Positions 15,710-23,781 of a stretch of 26,371 nt of DNA are shown here, piece by piece. The notes below the pieces were generated by a model. It searched no databases. It had not been told where the DNA came from and saw only the letters and a program-made list of their open reading frames with translations. How positions within the stretch are numbered: position 1 is the stretch's first letter; every line of letters begins with the position of its first letter. The translations under genes and the position numbers were made by a program. The DNA comes from an uncultured Collinsella sp. Its GTDB lineage: Bacteria > Actinomycetota > Coriobacteriia > Coriobacteriales > Coriobacteriaceae. The stretch spans positions 1 through 26,371 of the forward strand of contig CAAEOE010000016.1 of assembly GCA_900757505.1 (NCBI GenBank), read 5' to 3'.

Positions 15710-15781
15710 ATGCAGCTGCGCGCAGAGCGGGCGTAGTAAAATCTGAGCCACTGAACTGCCCCATACAAAAGGAGATTTCCC

Positions 15782-16030
15782 ATGCATGATGTTGGAATGA
15801 ACATGAGCCAGCTTGCCATGAGCGTCAAACAGGTCGACGACACCATCGAGCTCGCTCATGAGTGGAGCCATCAGCTGCTGCATGCGACCGAGAATTTTGA
15901 CATGGAGCGCATCGGCGCCAAGCTCGAGGCCGCCATGGCTGCGCTGCACGAGGCCCACGACGCACTCGAGGGCTACGAAGAGGCCATCGAGGCCGACCAC
16001 AACTCCGTCGGCTCCGTGAAGCTGGTGTAA
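15782..16030 (+). CDS. Unrecognised 82-aa helical protein upstream of nikR
   Basis: The predicted product is helical, acidic and rich in His, Met and Glu, without cysteine. I do not recognise a family. The ATG has AAAGGAG at good spacing, and codon use matches neighbours. Its stop is followed after one base by the GTG start of nikR, so the two are almost certainly co-translated. The His/Met/Glu content and the partnership with NikR suggest a nickel-related role (storage, buffering or modulation), but that is inference only. Confidence 0.8.
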   Translation: MHDVGMNMSQLAMSVKQVDDTIELAHEWSHQLLHATENFDMERIGAKLEAAMAALHEAHDALEGYEEAIEADHNSVGSVKLV

Positions 16031-16031
16031 G

Positions 16032-16544
16032 GTGGCCGAACACGAGCACGGCTGCGGGTACGAGCACGAGCATCCGCACGGGGCGGACGGTGACGCGGGC
16101 TGCCACTGTAGCGGCTCCGGCTCCGAGCTGGTCCGTTTTTCGGTTACCGCACCCGACGACCTGCTGCGCCGTTTTGACGAACAGATCGCACGCCGCGGCG
16201 ACGTGGCCAACCGCTCCGAGGCAGTGCGCGATTTGATTCGCGCCTCGATTGCCAAAGAGCAGATGCGCACGCCCGATGAGCACGTTATCGGGTCGCTCAC
16301 CATGATCTACGACCATCACACCGGCGATCTGACGCGCCGCCTGGACGAGGTGCAGCACGACTACACCGACGAGATCGTATCGACGATGCACGTGCATCTG
16401 GATCACCACAACTGTCTGGAAATCCTGGCGCTCAAGGGTCGTGGCGAGCGCGTCTACGAACTAGCCGACCGCCTGCTGGGCCTGCGCGGCGTTAAGCACG
16501 GCGAGCTCACGTGCGCCGCCACCAAGCAGAGCCTGGGGCTGTAG
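16032..16544 (+). CDS. nikR: Nickel-responsive regulator NikR with a His/Cys-rich N-terminal extension
   Basis: The 170-residue protein has a ribbon-helix-helix DNA-binding domain (about 33-75) and an ACT-like nickel-binding domain (about 85-163). Square-planar nickel ligands map to H109, H120, H122 and C128, with spacing identical to E. coli NikR H76, H87, H89 and C95. Unusually, about 30 residues precede the DNA-binding domain and hold seven His and three Cys (HEHGCGYEHEHPHG, then CHC), a likely extra metal-binding tail. NikR with nickel represses nickel uptake genes. GTG at 16032 starts one base after the upstream stop. Its location ahead of hypF ties it to hydrogenase maturation. Confidence 0.95.
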   Translation: MAEHEHGCGYEHEHPHGADGDAGCHCSGSGSELVRFSVTAPDDLLRRFDEQIARRGDVANRSEAVRDLIRASIAKEQMRTPDEHVIGSLTMIYDHHTGDLTRRLDEVQHDYTDEIVSTMHVHLDHHNCLEILALKGRGERVYELADRLLGLRGVKHGELTCAATKQSLGL

Positions 16545-16567
16545 CGGGATTTCCCGCAGCGCACCTG

Positions 16568-16638
16568 CCAAAAAGGGACAGGTTTGTTTTGGCAGGTTTA
16601 GAAGTTTTACCTACCAAAATAAACCTGTCCTTTTTTGG
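16568..16638. repeat. 30-bp hairpin between nikR and hypF
   Basis: 16568-16597 pairs with 16609-16638 over 30 positions with two G-U pairs and one mismatch. The right arm contains AAACCTGTCCTTTTTT. A near-identical right-arm word occurs again at 24594-24615. The structure starts 23 nt after nikR and ends 23 nt before hypF. It could terminate nikR transcription, insulate hypF, or be a mobile palindromic repeat of the GGGACAGG type. Confidence 0.8.
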
Positions 16639-16661
16639 TCGGTTTTGATGAGGGGTGTCGC

Positions 16662-19133
16662 ATGCGGCATGTGCATATTCATGTGACGGGCATTGTGCAG
16701 GGCGTTGGCATGCGACCGTTTGTGTATCGCGAGGCCATGGCACATGGCATTTGTGGATGGGTGCTCAATGCGGGCGACGGCGTGCATATCGAGGCGCACG
16801 CTTTGGCCGATGCGCTCGATGCTTTTGTTGCCGCGCTTTCTGAGCATGCGCCTGCGGCAGCTCGCGTTGAGCGAGTCGATATTGCGGATTTGGAGCCTGG
16901 CGGCTGGAGCGCTGCCGATGAGCAGGGCTTTCACATTGTGGCGTCGCAGGACCAGACCGCGCACACGACGCTCGTCTCGCCCGATATCGCCACCTGTGAC
17001 GATTGCCTGCGCGAGTTGTTCGATCCCGCCGACCGACGCTATCACTACCCCTTTATCAACTGCACTAACTGCGGCCCACGCTTTACCATCATCCGATCGC
17101 TGCCTTATGACCGAGCGGCCACGTCGATGGATTGTTTTCCCATGTGTCCCAAGTGCGCTGCGGAGTATGTCGACCCACTCGACCGGCGTTTTCACGCGCA
17201 GCCCGATGCCTGCTTTGATTGCGGGCCGCATATTACGTGGCGCGAGGCTGTAAACGGCAATGCGTGCGGGAATTCGTCCGCGACACCGGCCGTCGGCACC
17301 ACACGCGAGGTCAGCGACGCTATCATCGAGCGCTGCGTTGAGCTGCTGGCCAGCGGTGGCATCGTCGCCATCAAGGGCCTGGGCGGATTCCATCTAGCCT
17401 GTGACGCTGCCAACGAGCAGGCGATGGCCGAGTTGCGCCGTCGCAAACGCCGCAGCAACAAACCACTTGCCGTCATGGTACGTAGTCTTGCTGATACCGA
17501 GCGCCTGTGTCATATCGACGATGCTGAACGCGATCTGCTCGCTGGCAGTATCCGCCCCATCGTGCTGCTGCGCCGGCGCACTGTTAGCGAGGACAACGAC
17601 GGTTCCCCCGACATCCTCGCCCTCGCGCCATCTGTCGCGCACGACCTGCCCGAGCTCGGCGTCATGCTCCCCTATACGCCGCTTCAACATCTGTTGCTTG
17701 CCGCGGCAGAAGTCTGCGGTATGCACGCGCTCGTCATGACCAGCGGAAACCTGAGCGAAGAACCCATCGAGACCGACGACGACCTTGCCTGGGAACACCT
17801 CGTTGCCGCCGGCATCGCCGACGCGTTGCTCGGTAACGACCGCGCGATTCTCTCGCGCTATGACGATTCCGTGGTGCGCGTGGTCGACGGCGCCGTTATG
17901 CCCGTGCGCCGCGCTCGGGGATATGCACCCCAGCCGCTGCCGTTGCCGGCGCTCGACGGCGCTCCGTCCTGCGTGCTCGCCTGCGGGCCACAACAAAAGG
18001 CCACGATTGCGCTCACACGTGAAGGGACGAACGGCGAGGCGCCCTGTTTTGTGTCGCAGCATATCGGCGATGTTGAAAACGGCGGGACCTTCGATGCCTG
18101 GAACGCCGCGCGCACGCGCTTGGAAGATCTCTTTGATTTGGCGCCCGCCGCCTTGGCCTGCGATGTACACCCCAGCTATCTATCGGGCCAGTGGGCGCGC
18201 GAGCAGGCGCGAAAATGCAATCTGCCGCTCGTCGAGGTGCAGCACCATCATGCGCATATCGCGAGCGTAATGGCCGAGGCCATCGCCGCGGGCCAGCTTA
18301 CAACCGACGCGCGCGTCCTTGGCATCGCCTTTGACGGCACCGGCGCCGGCACCGATGGGACCATTTGGGGCGGCGAGTTTCTTGTTGCCAGCCTTGGCGG
18401 CTTTGAACGCGCCGCGCATTTGCGCACCTGGGCGCTCCCCGGCGGGGCGGCCTCCGTGCGCGACGCCCGCCGCAACGCCTTTGCCCTGCTCAGTGAGCTC
18501 GGTCTGCTCGAGCACCCAGGTGCCGCTCGGCTTTTGGACAGCCTCGACGAGCAAACGCGCAGCGTGACAGCCACCATGATCGAGCGCGGCATCAACAGCC
18601 CGCGTACCAGCAGCATGGGGCGTCTCTTTGATGCCGCGGCAGCAATTCTGGGCATCTGCGACAAGGCAACCTACGAGGGCGAACCCGCCATCGAGCTTGA
18701 GGCTGCCGCCTGGCGCGCACTCAGCAGTGAAAGTGCCTGCCCCGCCGGCAATATAGCCGGCTTTTCCGTAACCGAATCATCCCGTCCGGACGCCTGCCAT
18801 GTTCTAAACTCCAGATCGCTTATTGAGGCGCTTTTGGAGGGAACCAGGGCCGGCACTGCGGCCTACAGGCTCGCGCTCGACTTCCATATCGCCATCGCGC
18901 GCTCTTCGGCACGAATCGCACGCGAAATCTGCGCGCGCGAAGGCATCGATACCGTCGCGCTCTCGGGCGGCGTGTTCATGAACCGACTTTTGCTCCAGCT
19001 CCTCACCCGCGAGCTCAAAAGCATGGGTCTCACTGTCTTGATTCCCCAAACCGTGCCCGTTAACGACGGCTGCATCGCCTACGGTCAGGCGGCAGTCGCA
19101 AGCGCTCGTCTTGCGCAGGTTGCATCGCAGTAG
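16662..19133 (+). CDS. hypF: Carbamoyltransferase HypF
   Basis: HypF uses carbamoyl phosphate and ATP to make the thiocarbamate on HypE that becomes the cyanide ligands of [NiFe] hydrogenases. The 823 residues show the full domain order: acylphosphatase (GIVQGVGMRPF near 10-20), two zinc fingers of C-X2-C-X18-C-X2-C type (C112, C115, C134, C137; C162, C165, C184, C187), a YrdC-like domain (about 200-390), and a Kae1-like domain with VEVQHHHAHIAS and ALSGGVFMNRLL. The ATG at 16662 follows GAGGGG with 7-8 nt spacing; the frame is open to 16635 but that start is less supported. First gene of hypF-hypC-hypD-hypE. Confidence 0.97.
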   Translation: MRHVHIHVTGIVQGVGMRPFVYREAMAHGICGWVLNAGDGVHIEAHALADALDAFVAALSEHAPAAARVERVDIADLEPGGWSAADEQGFHIVASQDQTAHTTLVSPDIATCDDCLRELFDPADRRYHYPFINCTNCGPRFTIIRSLPYDRAATSMDCFPMCPKCAAEYVDPLDRRFHAQPDACFDCGPHITWREAVNGNACGNSSATPAVGTTREVSDAIIERCVELLASGGIVAIKGLGGFHLACDAANEQAMAELRRRKRRSNKPLAVMVRSLADTERLCHIDDAERDLLAGSIRPIVLLRRRTVSEDNDGSPDILALAPSVAHDLPELGVMLPYTPLQHLLLAAAEVCGMHALVMTSGNLSEEPIETDDDLAWEHLVAAGIADALLGNDRAILSRYDDSVVRVVDGAVMPVRRARGYAPQPLPLPALDGAPSCVLACGPQQKATIALTREGTNGEAPCFVSQHIGDVENGGTFDAWNAARTRLEDLFDLAPAALACDVHPSYLSGQWAREQARKCNLPLVEVQHHHAHIASVMAEAIAAGQLTTDARVLGIAFDGTGAGTDGTIWGGEFLVASLGGFERAAHLRTWALPGGAASVRDARRNAFALLSELGLLEHPGAARLLDSLDEQTRSVTATMIERGINSPRTSSMGRLFDAAAAILGICDKATYEGEPAIELEAAAWRALSSESACPAGNIAGFSVTESSRPDACHVLNSRSLIEALLEGTRAGTAAYRLALDFHIAIARSSARIAREICAREGIDTVALSGGVFMNRLLLQLLTRELKSMGLTVLIPQTVPVNDGCIAYGQAAVASARLAQVASQ

Positions 19134-19170
19134 GCTGTTCGGCCAGCCCGCAAGCCGCCGTCTCACAGGT

Positions 19171-19217
19171 GTAGCGCGTTTGCCCGCAGCGCCCGCGAGC
19201 GCTACCATCAACTGATG
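19171..19217 (+). other. Two small hairpins in the hypF-hypC gap
   Basis: gtagcgc (19171-19177) pairs with gcgctac (19199-19205), followed by a ccatc/gatgg mini-hairpin. They lie in the 131-nt gap between hypF and hypC. No T run follows, so read-through from hypF is likely. Confidence 0.35.
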
Positions 19218-19264
19218 GATTATTGAGCGCCCGTCCAGCGCAAAGCGTATAAAAGGGGAACAAT

Positions 19265-19525
19265 ATGTGCCTTGCCGTTCCCGGTAAAGTAGTCAAACGC
19301 GACGACGACCTCAAGGCCACCGTCGACATGATGGGCATCGAGCGCCCCGTGTCGCTGCGACTCGTGCCGACGGCGCAGGTTGGCGACTATATTCTCGTAC
19401 ACGCCGGCTTTGGCATCCAGATTGTCGACGAGCAGGAAGCACAGGAAACGCTCGAGCTTGTTAATGCCATGTCCGAGCTGGTCGAAGAAGACCAGCTGAC
19501 CACCAACCCGGCGGAGGCTTACTAG
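19265..19525 (+). CDS. hypC: Hydrogenase maturation chaperone HypC
   Basis: The 86-residue protein begins MCLAVPGKV, with the essential C2 right after the start methionine, and has the small beta-barrel pattern of the HypC/HybG/HupF family. With HypD it forms the scaffold on which Fe(CN)2CO is built, then delivers iron to the hydrogenase large subunit. AAGGGGAAC is upstream. Its TAG overlaps the GTG of hypD by one base, so HypC and HypD are coupled. Confidence 0.97.
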   Translation: MCLAVPGKVVKRDDDLKATVDMMGIERPVSLRLVPTAQVGDYILVHAGFGIQIVDEQEAQETLELVNAMSELVEEDQLTTNPAEAY

Positions 19526-20637
19526 TGGCGCCCGAGCAGCCGGCGCGCTCCGGTATCGATTTCTCGGCATTCCGCGATCCCAAGCTGGCTCGCGAGCTCA
19601 TCGAGCGCATTCATGAGCTTGTCGGCGACCGCACCATCAACCTTATGGAAGTCTGCGGCACGCATACCGTGAGCATCGGGCGCTATGGCTTTCGCTCCAT
19701 TATGCCGGCCGGGCTCAAGCTGCTGAGCGGCCCGGGCTGCCCCGTCTGCGTCACCGCCAACCGCGACATCGACCACGCAATCGCGCTCGCCAACATAGAC
19801 GGCGCCATCATCACCACCTTTGGCGACATGATGCGCGTGCCCGGATCATCCACCTCGCTCGCTGCGCAAAAGGCGGCGGGGCGCGATATCCGCATCGTCT
19901 ATTCCCCGCTCGACGCGCTCGACATTGCCGAGCAAAACCCTGATCGCCCGGTCATTTTTATGGGCGTGGGCTTTGAGACTACGACGCCCACCATCGCCGC
20001 CGCCATCTTGGAGGCCGAGGCGCGCGGGCTTTTGAACTTCTCGGTCTATTGCGCCCACAAGACCACGCCGCCGGCGTTGCGCGCCATCGCCAACGACCCC
20101 GAGACCACCATCGACGGCTTTATCCTGCCGGGCCACGTCGCCACCATCACGGGCTTGGCGCCCTTTAGCTTTTTGGTCGACGAATTCAATACCCCGGGCG
20201 TGGTCACGGGATTTGAACCGGTCGATATCCTGCAGGGCATCTGCATGCTGGTCCAGATGGTTGTCGAGGACAGGCCGGCGATTGACAACGCCTACCGCCG
20301 TGGCGTCAACGCAGACGGCAATCCCGTGGCGCGCCAGCTGGTCGAGCAGGTGTTTGAACCATGCGACACCACGTGGCGCGGGCTGGGGCCGATTGCGGCT
20401 TCGGGACTCGCCATTCGTCCCGAATTCTCGCGCTTTGATGCCCGCACCCGCTTTGATGTGCCCGTTGAGGCGACAGTCGAGCCGCGCGGGTGCCGCTGCG
20501 GCGACGTGCTGCGCGGGGCCATTACGCCGAGCGACTGCCCGCTCTTTGGCCGCACCTGCACGCCCGAGCACCCCGTCGGCCCGTGCATGGTGAGCTCCGA
20601 GGGCAGCTGCGCGGCGTACTACCGCTACCGCAACTAG
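19525..20637 (+). CDS. hypD: Hydrogenase maturation protein HypD
   Basis: HypD is the [4Fe-4S] scaffold that, with HypC, carries iron while CN and CO ligands are added. The 370-residue protein has C44 in MEVCGTHTVS, the C72/C75 pair in GPGCPVC, GFETTTPT, and a C-terminal cysteine set (CRCGDVLRG, then four further Cys to SCAAYY) that binds the cluster. The GTG start at 19525 overlaps the hypC stop (TAGTG). Length is typical. hypE follows after 48 nt. Confidence 0.97.
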   Translation: MAPEQPARSGIDFSAFRDPKLARELIERIHELVGDRTINLMEVCGTHTVSIGRYGFRSIMPAGLKLLSGPGCPVCVTANRDIDHAIALANIDGAIITTFGDMMRVPGSSTSLAAQKAAGRDIRIVYSPLDALDIAEQNPDRPVIFMGVGFETTTPTIAAAILEAEARGLLNFSVYCAHKTTPPALRAIANDPETTIDGFILPGHVATITGLAPFSFLVDEFNTPGVVTGFEPVDILQGICMLVQMVVEDRPAIDNAYRRGVNADGNPVARQLVEQVFEPCDTTWRGLGPIAASGLAIRPEFSRFDARTRFDVPVEATVEPRGCRCGDVLRGAITPSDCPLFGRTCTPEHPVGPCMVSSEGSCAAYYRYRN

Positions 20638-20685
20638 CCCGGACACACCCGCACACCGGCACCTCCCACGATTGGAGTTTTGGAT

Positions 20686-21720
20686 ATGTCCCATAGCATC
20701 ACCGATAGCACCGTCCTGTTGGGCCACGGCTCCGGCGGACAGATGATGAAGCGCATCATCGATGAGGTCTTTTTAGATGCCTTTGGTTCGCCCGAGCTGC
20801 TCGAAGGCAACGATGCCGGCGTCGCCGCGCTGCCCGCGAGCGGGCGCATCGCCATGTCGACCGACAGCTTTGTAGTCTCGCCGCAGTTCTTCCCCGGTGG
20901 CAACATCGGCCGCCTCGCCGTGTGCGGAACCGTTAACGATGTCGCGACCTCGGGCGCCAACGTGCGCTACCTGTCGTGCGGCTTTATCCTTGAAGAGGGC
21001 TATCCCATGGATAAGCTCCGCCAGATTGTGCAGACGATGGCCGAGACGGCGCACGAGGCGGGCGTGTCCATAATCACGGGCGACACCAAGGTGGTCGAGC
21101 GCGGCGGGGCCGACGGCGTCTATATCAATACCGCCGGCGTGGGCGAGGTACCCGCGGGCGTGGCGCTCAGCGGCGCAGACTGCCAGCCCGGCGATGTCAT
21201 CCTGGTCTCGGGTACACTGGGCGACCACGGTATCGCCATCATGAGCCAACGCGAGGGCCTGGCGTTTTCGAGCACCATCGAAAGCGATGCCGCGCCGCTC
21301 AACCACCTGATTGCCGACGTTTTGGCCGCAGCGCCCGGCACGCGTTGCTTTCGCGACCCCACGCGCGGTGGCCTGGCGTCCACACTCAACGAGTTTGCCC
21401 AGGCCAGCGGTGTTGCCATGGAGGTCGACGAAGATGCCGTGCCCGTGCGTCCCGACGTGCAGGCAGCCTGCGAGATGCTCGGCTACGATGTGCTGCAGGT
21501 GGCAAACGAGGGCAAGATGGTTGCCGTCGTGCCGGCCGAGCAAGCCGATGCCGCGCTGAGCGCCATGCGCGCCGCCCGCTACGGCGAGAATGCCGCCATC
21601 ATCGGCCGCGTGCTGCCACTTGCCGAGGGCGCCCATCCCGCCGTGCGCGTGCGCACCGGCTGGGGCTCGACCAGCATCCTCGACATGCTCGTAGGAGAGC
21701 AGCTGCCGAGAATTTGCTAA
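20686..21720 (+). CDS. hypE: Hydrogenase maturation protein HypE
   Basis: HypE dehydrates its C-terminal thiocarboxamide to thiocyanate with ATP and donates cyanide to the HypC-HypD complex. The 344-residue protein has the AIR-synthase-like fold with LLGHGSGGQMM, STDSFVVSP, GGNIGRLAVCGTVNDVA and DPTRGGLASTLNEFA, and ends exactly in PRIC, the conserved C-terminal cysteine that receives the carbamoyl group. The ATG at 20686 has GGAG 8 nt upstream; a TTG two codons earlier is disregarded. Last hyp gene here; hypA and hypB are not in the window. Confidence 0.97.
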   Translation: MSHSITDSTVLLGHGSGGQMMKRIIDEVFLDAFGSPELLEGNDAGVAALPASGRIAMSTDSFVVSPQFFPGGNIGRLAVCGTVNDVATSGANVRYLSCGFILEEGYPMDKLRQIVQTMAETAHEAGVSIITGDTKVVERGGADGVYINTAGVGEVPAGVALSGADCQPGDVILVSGTLGDHGIAIMSQREGLAFSSTIESDAAPLNHLIADVLAAAPGTRCFRDPTRGGLASTLNEFAQASGVAMEVDEDAVPVRPDVQAACEMLGYDVLQVANEGKMVAVVPAEQADAALSAMRAARYGENAAIIGRVLPLAEGAHPAVRVRTGWGSTSILDMLVGEQLPRIC

Positions 21721-21743
21721 CGACAAAGGCTCAGGGCTATTAA
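21714..21743 (+). promoter_or_regulatory. Possible promoter for the HAD phosphatase gene
   Basis: TTGCTA (21714-21719), overlapping the hypE stop, and TATTAA (21738-21743) are 18 nt apart. It would give the phosphatase gene a transcript independent of the hyp genes. Confidence 0.3.
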
Positions 21744-21825
21744 AGATATTCAGATTCCAAACATGCCCGGCACGCATGCCCAGTATCATGGGGTGCGTTT
21801 TACAACTCAAGCGGCAGGAGCACCC

Positions 21826-22494
21826 ATGGCAGCAGCTTTTTCCCATGTGATCTTCGACCTGGACGGCACCATCCTCAACACGCTCGAGGACTTGGCGGCC
21901 GCCGGCAACCATACCTGCGAGACGCACGGCTGGCCCACGTTCGCCGTCGACGAGTACCGCTACAAGGTGGGAAACGGCATGCTCAAGCTAGTTGAGCGTT
22001 TTATGCCTGCCGAGTATGCGGGCGACAGCCGTATGTTTGAGCAGACGCTTGCCGAGTTTAGGGCTTACTACGGCGAGCACAAGGAGGACCACACCGCCCC
22101 CTATGCCGGCACGATTGAGATGCTCGACCGCCTGCGCGCCGCGGGTGTGCAGCTTGCCGTGCTCACCAACAAGGACCACGTCTCGGCGGCTCCGCTTATC
22201 GAGAAGTATTTTGGTTCCGAACGCTTTGCGCTGGTGCAGGGCCGCGTCGATGCGTTTCCCCCCAAGCCCGAGGCGCCTGTTACGCTACATGTGATGGAGG
22301 AGCTGGGCGCCAATCCGGCAACCACGCTCTATGTGGGCGATTCCAATGTCGATATCCTGACCGGCCACAACGCCGGCCTTAAGAGCGCAGGCGTCAGCTG
22401 GGGCTTCCGCGGCCGCGCAGAGCTGGAAGCCGCCGGCGCCGACTACGTGGTGGACACCCAGGGCGAGCTCGCAGCGCTGATCCTGGGCGAGTAA
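21826..22494 (+). CDS. gph: HAD-family hydrolase, phosphoglycolate phosphatase-like
   Basis: The 222-residue protein is a HAD phosphatase with motif I DLDGTILNT (nucleophile Asp), a helical C1 cap (about 18-85), motif II VLTNKD, a motif III lysine near PPKPEAP, and motif IV VGDSNVDI. The set is typical of Gph, which dephosphorylates 2-phosphoglycolate, but related enzymes act on other sugar phosphates, so the substrate is not settled. The ATG at 21826 has GCAGGAG upstream; the frame is open to 21763. It follows hypE by 105 nt. Confidence 0.88.
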   Translation: MAAAFSHVIFDLDGTILNTLEDLAAAGNHTCETHGWPTFAVDEYRYKVGNGMLKLVERFMPAEYAGDSRMFEQTLAEFRAYYGEHKEDHTAPYAGTIEMLDRLRAAGVQLAVLTNKDHVSAAPLIEKYFGSERFALVQGRVDAFPPKPEAPVTLHVMEELGANPATTLYVGDSNVDILTGHNAGLKSAGVSWGFRGRAELEAAGADYVVDTQGELAALILGE

Positions 22495-22529
22495 CGAGCG
22501 ACACTGCTTAACGCAGCTGCGACAATTCT

Positions 22530-22712
22530 TCCGCGCGGAAAGCGCATCCCGTTTTGGAGCTCCGGAATGGGATGCGCTTTCCGTTTGAGGCGCATCAGGG
22601 AAACCGCATCCCGTTTCAGAGCAATATTCCGGGTCGCACTTTCCGCAACCCACCCCATCCGGAAAATGCGACCCACTATTCGGCCAAAAACCGGGTCACG
22701 GTTTCCCAAGCA
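22530..22712. repeat. Cluster of alternating inverted repeat units (GGAAA..CATCCC type), locus 2
   Basis: 22537-22550 pairs perfectly with 22569-22582 (14 bp, extended inward by weaker pairs). 22631-22645 pairs with 22660-22674 at 14 of 15 positions. Further units lie at 22599-22613 and 22691-22706. Core words match those at 7570-7745, again with CCCGTTT flanks. The cluster starts 36 nt after gph and may end that transcript. Confidence 0.75.
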
Positions 22713-22730
22713 ATCGATGCAACGCTGGCA

Positions 22731-22790
22731 CAAGGAGTGTCCCCAACTGCCGGCAGAAAAGGAACGTCCCCAGCTGCCGCCTTCCCAATG
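22731..22790. repeat. GTCCCC-type hairpin cluster, locus 2
   Basis: The 13-mer caaggagtgtccc matches 2699-2711. ggcag (22752-22756) pairs with ctgcc (22774-22778), enclosing a loop with GGAACGTCCCC. It directly precedes copy 2 of the structured element, as at locus 1. Confidence 0.65.
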
Positions 22791-22807
22791 ACCACCATGG
22801 CAACGCC

Positions 22808-22969
22808 GCAGGTAGAGAACGGACAGCGAAAACGCCCCTAAGCGAGCAAGGTGACGTGAAATGAAAGGGCGCTGACCTTCTGGTCGCGCCCTTGAAATTG
22901 AACGTCAGATTGCCGCTTAGGGGCGTTTGCAGCGTCGAGCAGTTACGGCGTTTGGTAAAACGCCGTAAC
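22808..22969. repeat. Structured interspersed element, copy 2
   Basis: Outer helix: 22830-22849 pairs with 22910-22928 (19 bp, A22845 unpaired). Second helix: TGACGT 22852-22857 with ACGTCA 22902-22907. Inner hairpin: 22865-22872 with 22886-22893, bulged T22873, constant tip GACC/GGTC and TTCT loop at 22878-22881. Terminal hairpin: 22942-22953 with 22958-22969 (12 bp, loop GGTA), 18 nt from the lipoprotein stop. Helix sequences differ from copy 1 but pairing is kept; conserved words are gcaggtagag, GACAGCG and gcagcgtcgagc. Confidence 0.8.
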
Positions 22970-22987
22970 GAACTACCGCGCAACGAA

Positions 22988-23545
22988 CTAGCTCAGCATT
23001 GCATCCATCATCTCGGAGTTGACGGAGTCGTCGGCAGACCACTCACCGTCGTCGTTGCAGGTGTACTTGAAGATAACCGTGGTCTTCCTGGGCTCGGTGG
23101 CCTTGGTCACATCGACCATAACCTGACCGGCCATCTTGTACAGCTCGTCATCGGAAGGAACCGTGTCAAGCGCAGCGACCTTCTCCTGATACTGGGTGGA
23201 AAAGTCCTCGACGATCTTGTTCATGGACTTGCAGGTGATAGAGACCTCGGCGGTCGCGACGCCCTTGTCCTCGTCGACCGTCACGTCGCCGATCTTGTAG
23301 TCAAAGCCCTTGAGATAGGTCTTGGCATACTCCTTGGGATCGATACCCAGCTGCTCGAACTCGTCGCCCGAAGCCTCCTCCAGACCAGAGAGGAAGTCGT
23401 CGCCACCGTTCTTGACCTCGTCAAACTGCGTCGTAAGATCCTCGGTGATGAGCTCCTCAACCGAAGGACCTCCACAGCCGGAAAGCACGACCACACATGC
23501 AACCAAGACGGCCATGAGGGGCGCAAGCAGCAGCTTCTTTTTCAT
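22988..23545 (-). CDS. Secreted lipoprotein of unknown function
   Basis: The 185-residue precursor starts MKKKLLLAPL with a hydrophobic core and lipobox LSGC, so C24 should be lipidated and anchored to the outer face of the membrane. The mature part is acidic, with two central cysteines (in VSITCKSM and FKYTCNDDGEW) that may form a disulfide. Its pattern resembles the DUF5105-type lipoproteins often seen in Gram-positive gut bacteria, but I cannot assign a function. The ATG at 23545 has GGGAGGA upstream. It is a single gene; copy 2 of the structured element follows its stop. Confidence 0.9.
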   Translation of the reverse strand: MKKKLLLAPLMAVLVACVVVLSGCGGPSVEELITEDLTTQFDEVKNGGDDFLSGLEEASGDEFEQLGIDPKEYAKTYLKGFDYKIGDVTVDEDKGVATAEVSITCKSMNKIVEDFSTQYQEKVAALDTVPSDDELYKMAGQVMVDVTKATEPRKTTVIFKYTCNDDGEWSADDSVNSEMMDAMLS

Positions 23546-23610
23546 GTTGTTCCTCCCAATGAGCGGCACTGCGCTTCCCAGACGCGGCGCACGTTGTAAT
23601 AAGTAAGCCC

Positions 23611-23640
23611 ATACTATCCGCTTATGAACACCCTCGGCAA
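23611..23640 (-). promoter_or_regulatory. Putative lipoprotein promoter
   Basis: TTGCCG (23640-23635) and TAGTAT (23616-23611) on the minus strand are 18 nt apart, each a 4/6 match. The start codon is 65 nt beyond the -10 box. Confidence 0.4.
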
Positions 23641-23723
23641 CGCGAAGGCGCGGTCGGTTCGTTTTAGCGTCCGAACGGTTTGCAAGCCCGCCCAACGTGC
23701 AATAAAACGCTTTCCCGCGGTGC

Positions 23724-23757
23724 AATAAAAAAGGTGGCCGGAAAACCCGACCACCCT
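23724..23757 (-). terminator. Intrinsic terminator of the EIIA gene
   Basis: On the minus strand GGTGGTCGG pairs with CCGGCCACC (one G-U) around a short T-rich loop, followed by TTTTTTATT. It lies about 25 nt past the stop and is a textbook intrinsic terminator. Confidence 0.9.
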
Positions 23758-23781
23758 TGCACATCCTTTGGATGCCGCAGA

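Noticed and set aside
19240..19262. Promoter with TATAAA directly before hypC
   Set aside because: Transcription would start only a few bases before the ATG and would leave out the ribosome site; TTGAGC is 19 nt away, which is poor.
22554..22841. 95-codon open frame after gph
   Set aside because: Lies within inverted repeats, and its sequence is explained by the repeat units.
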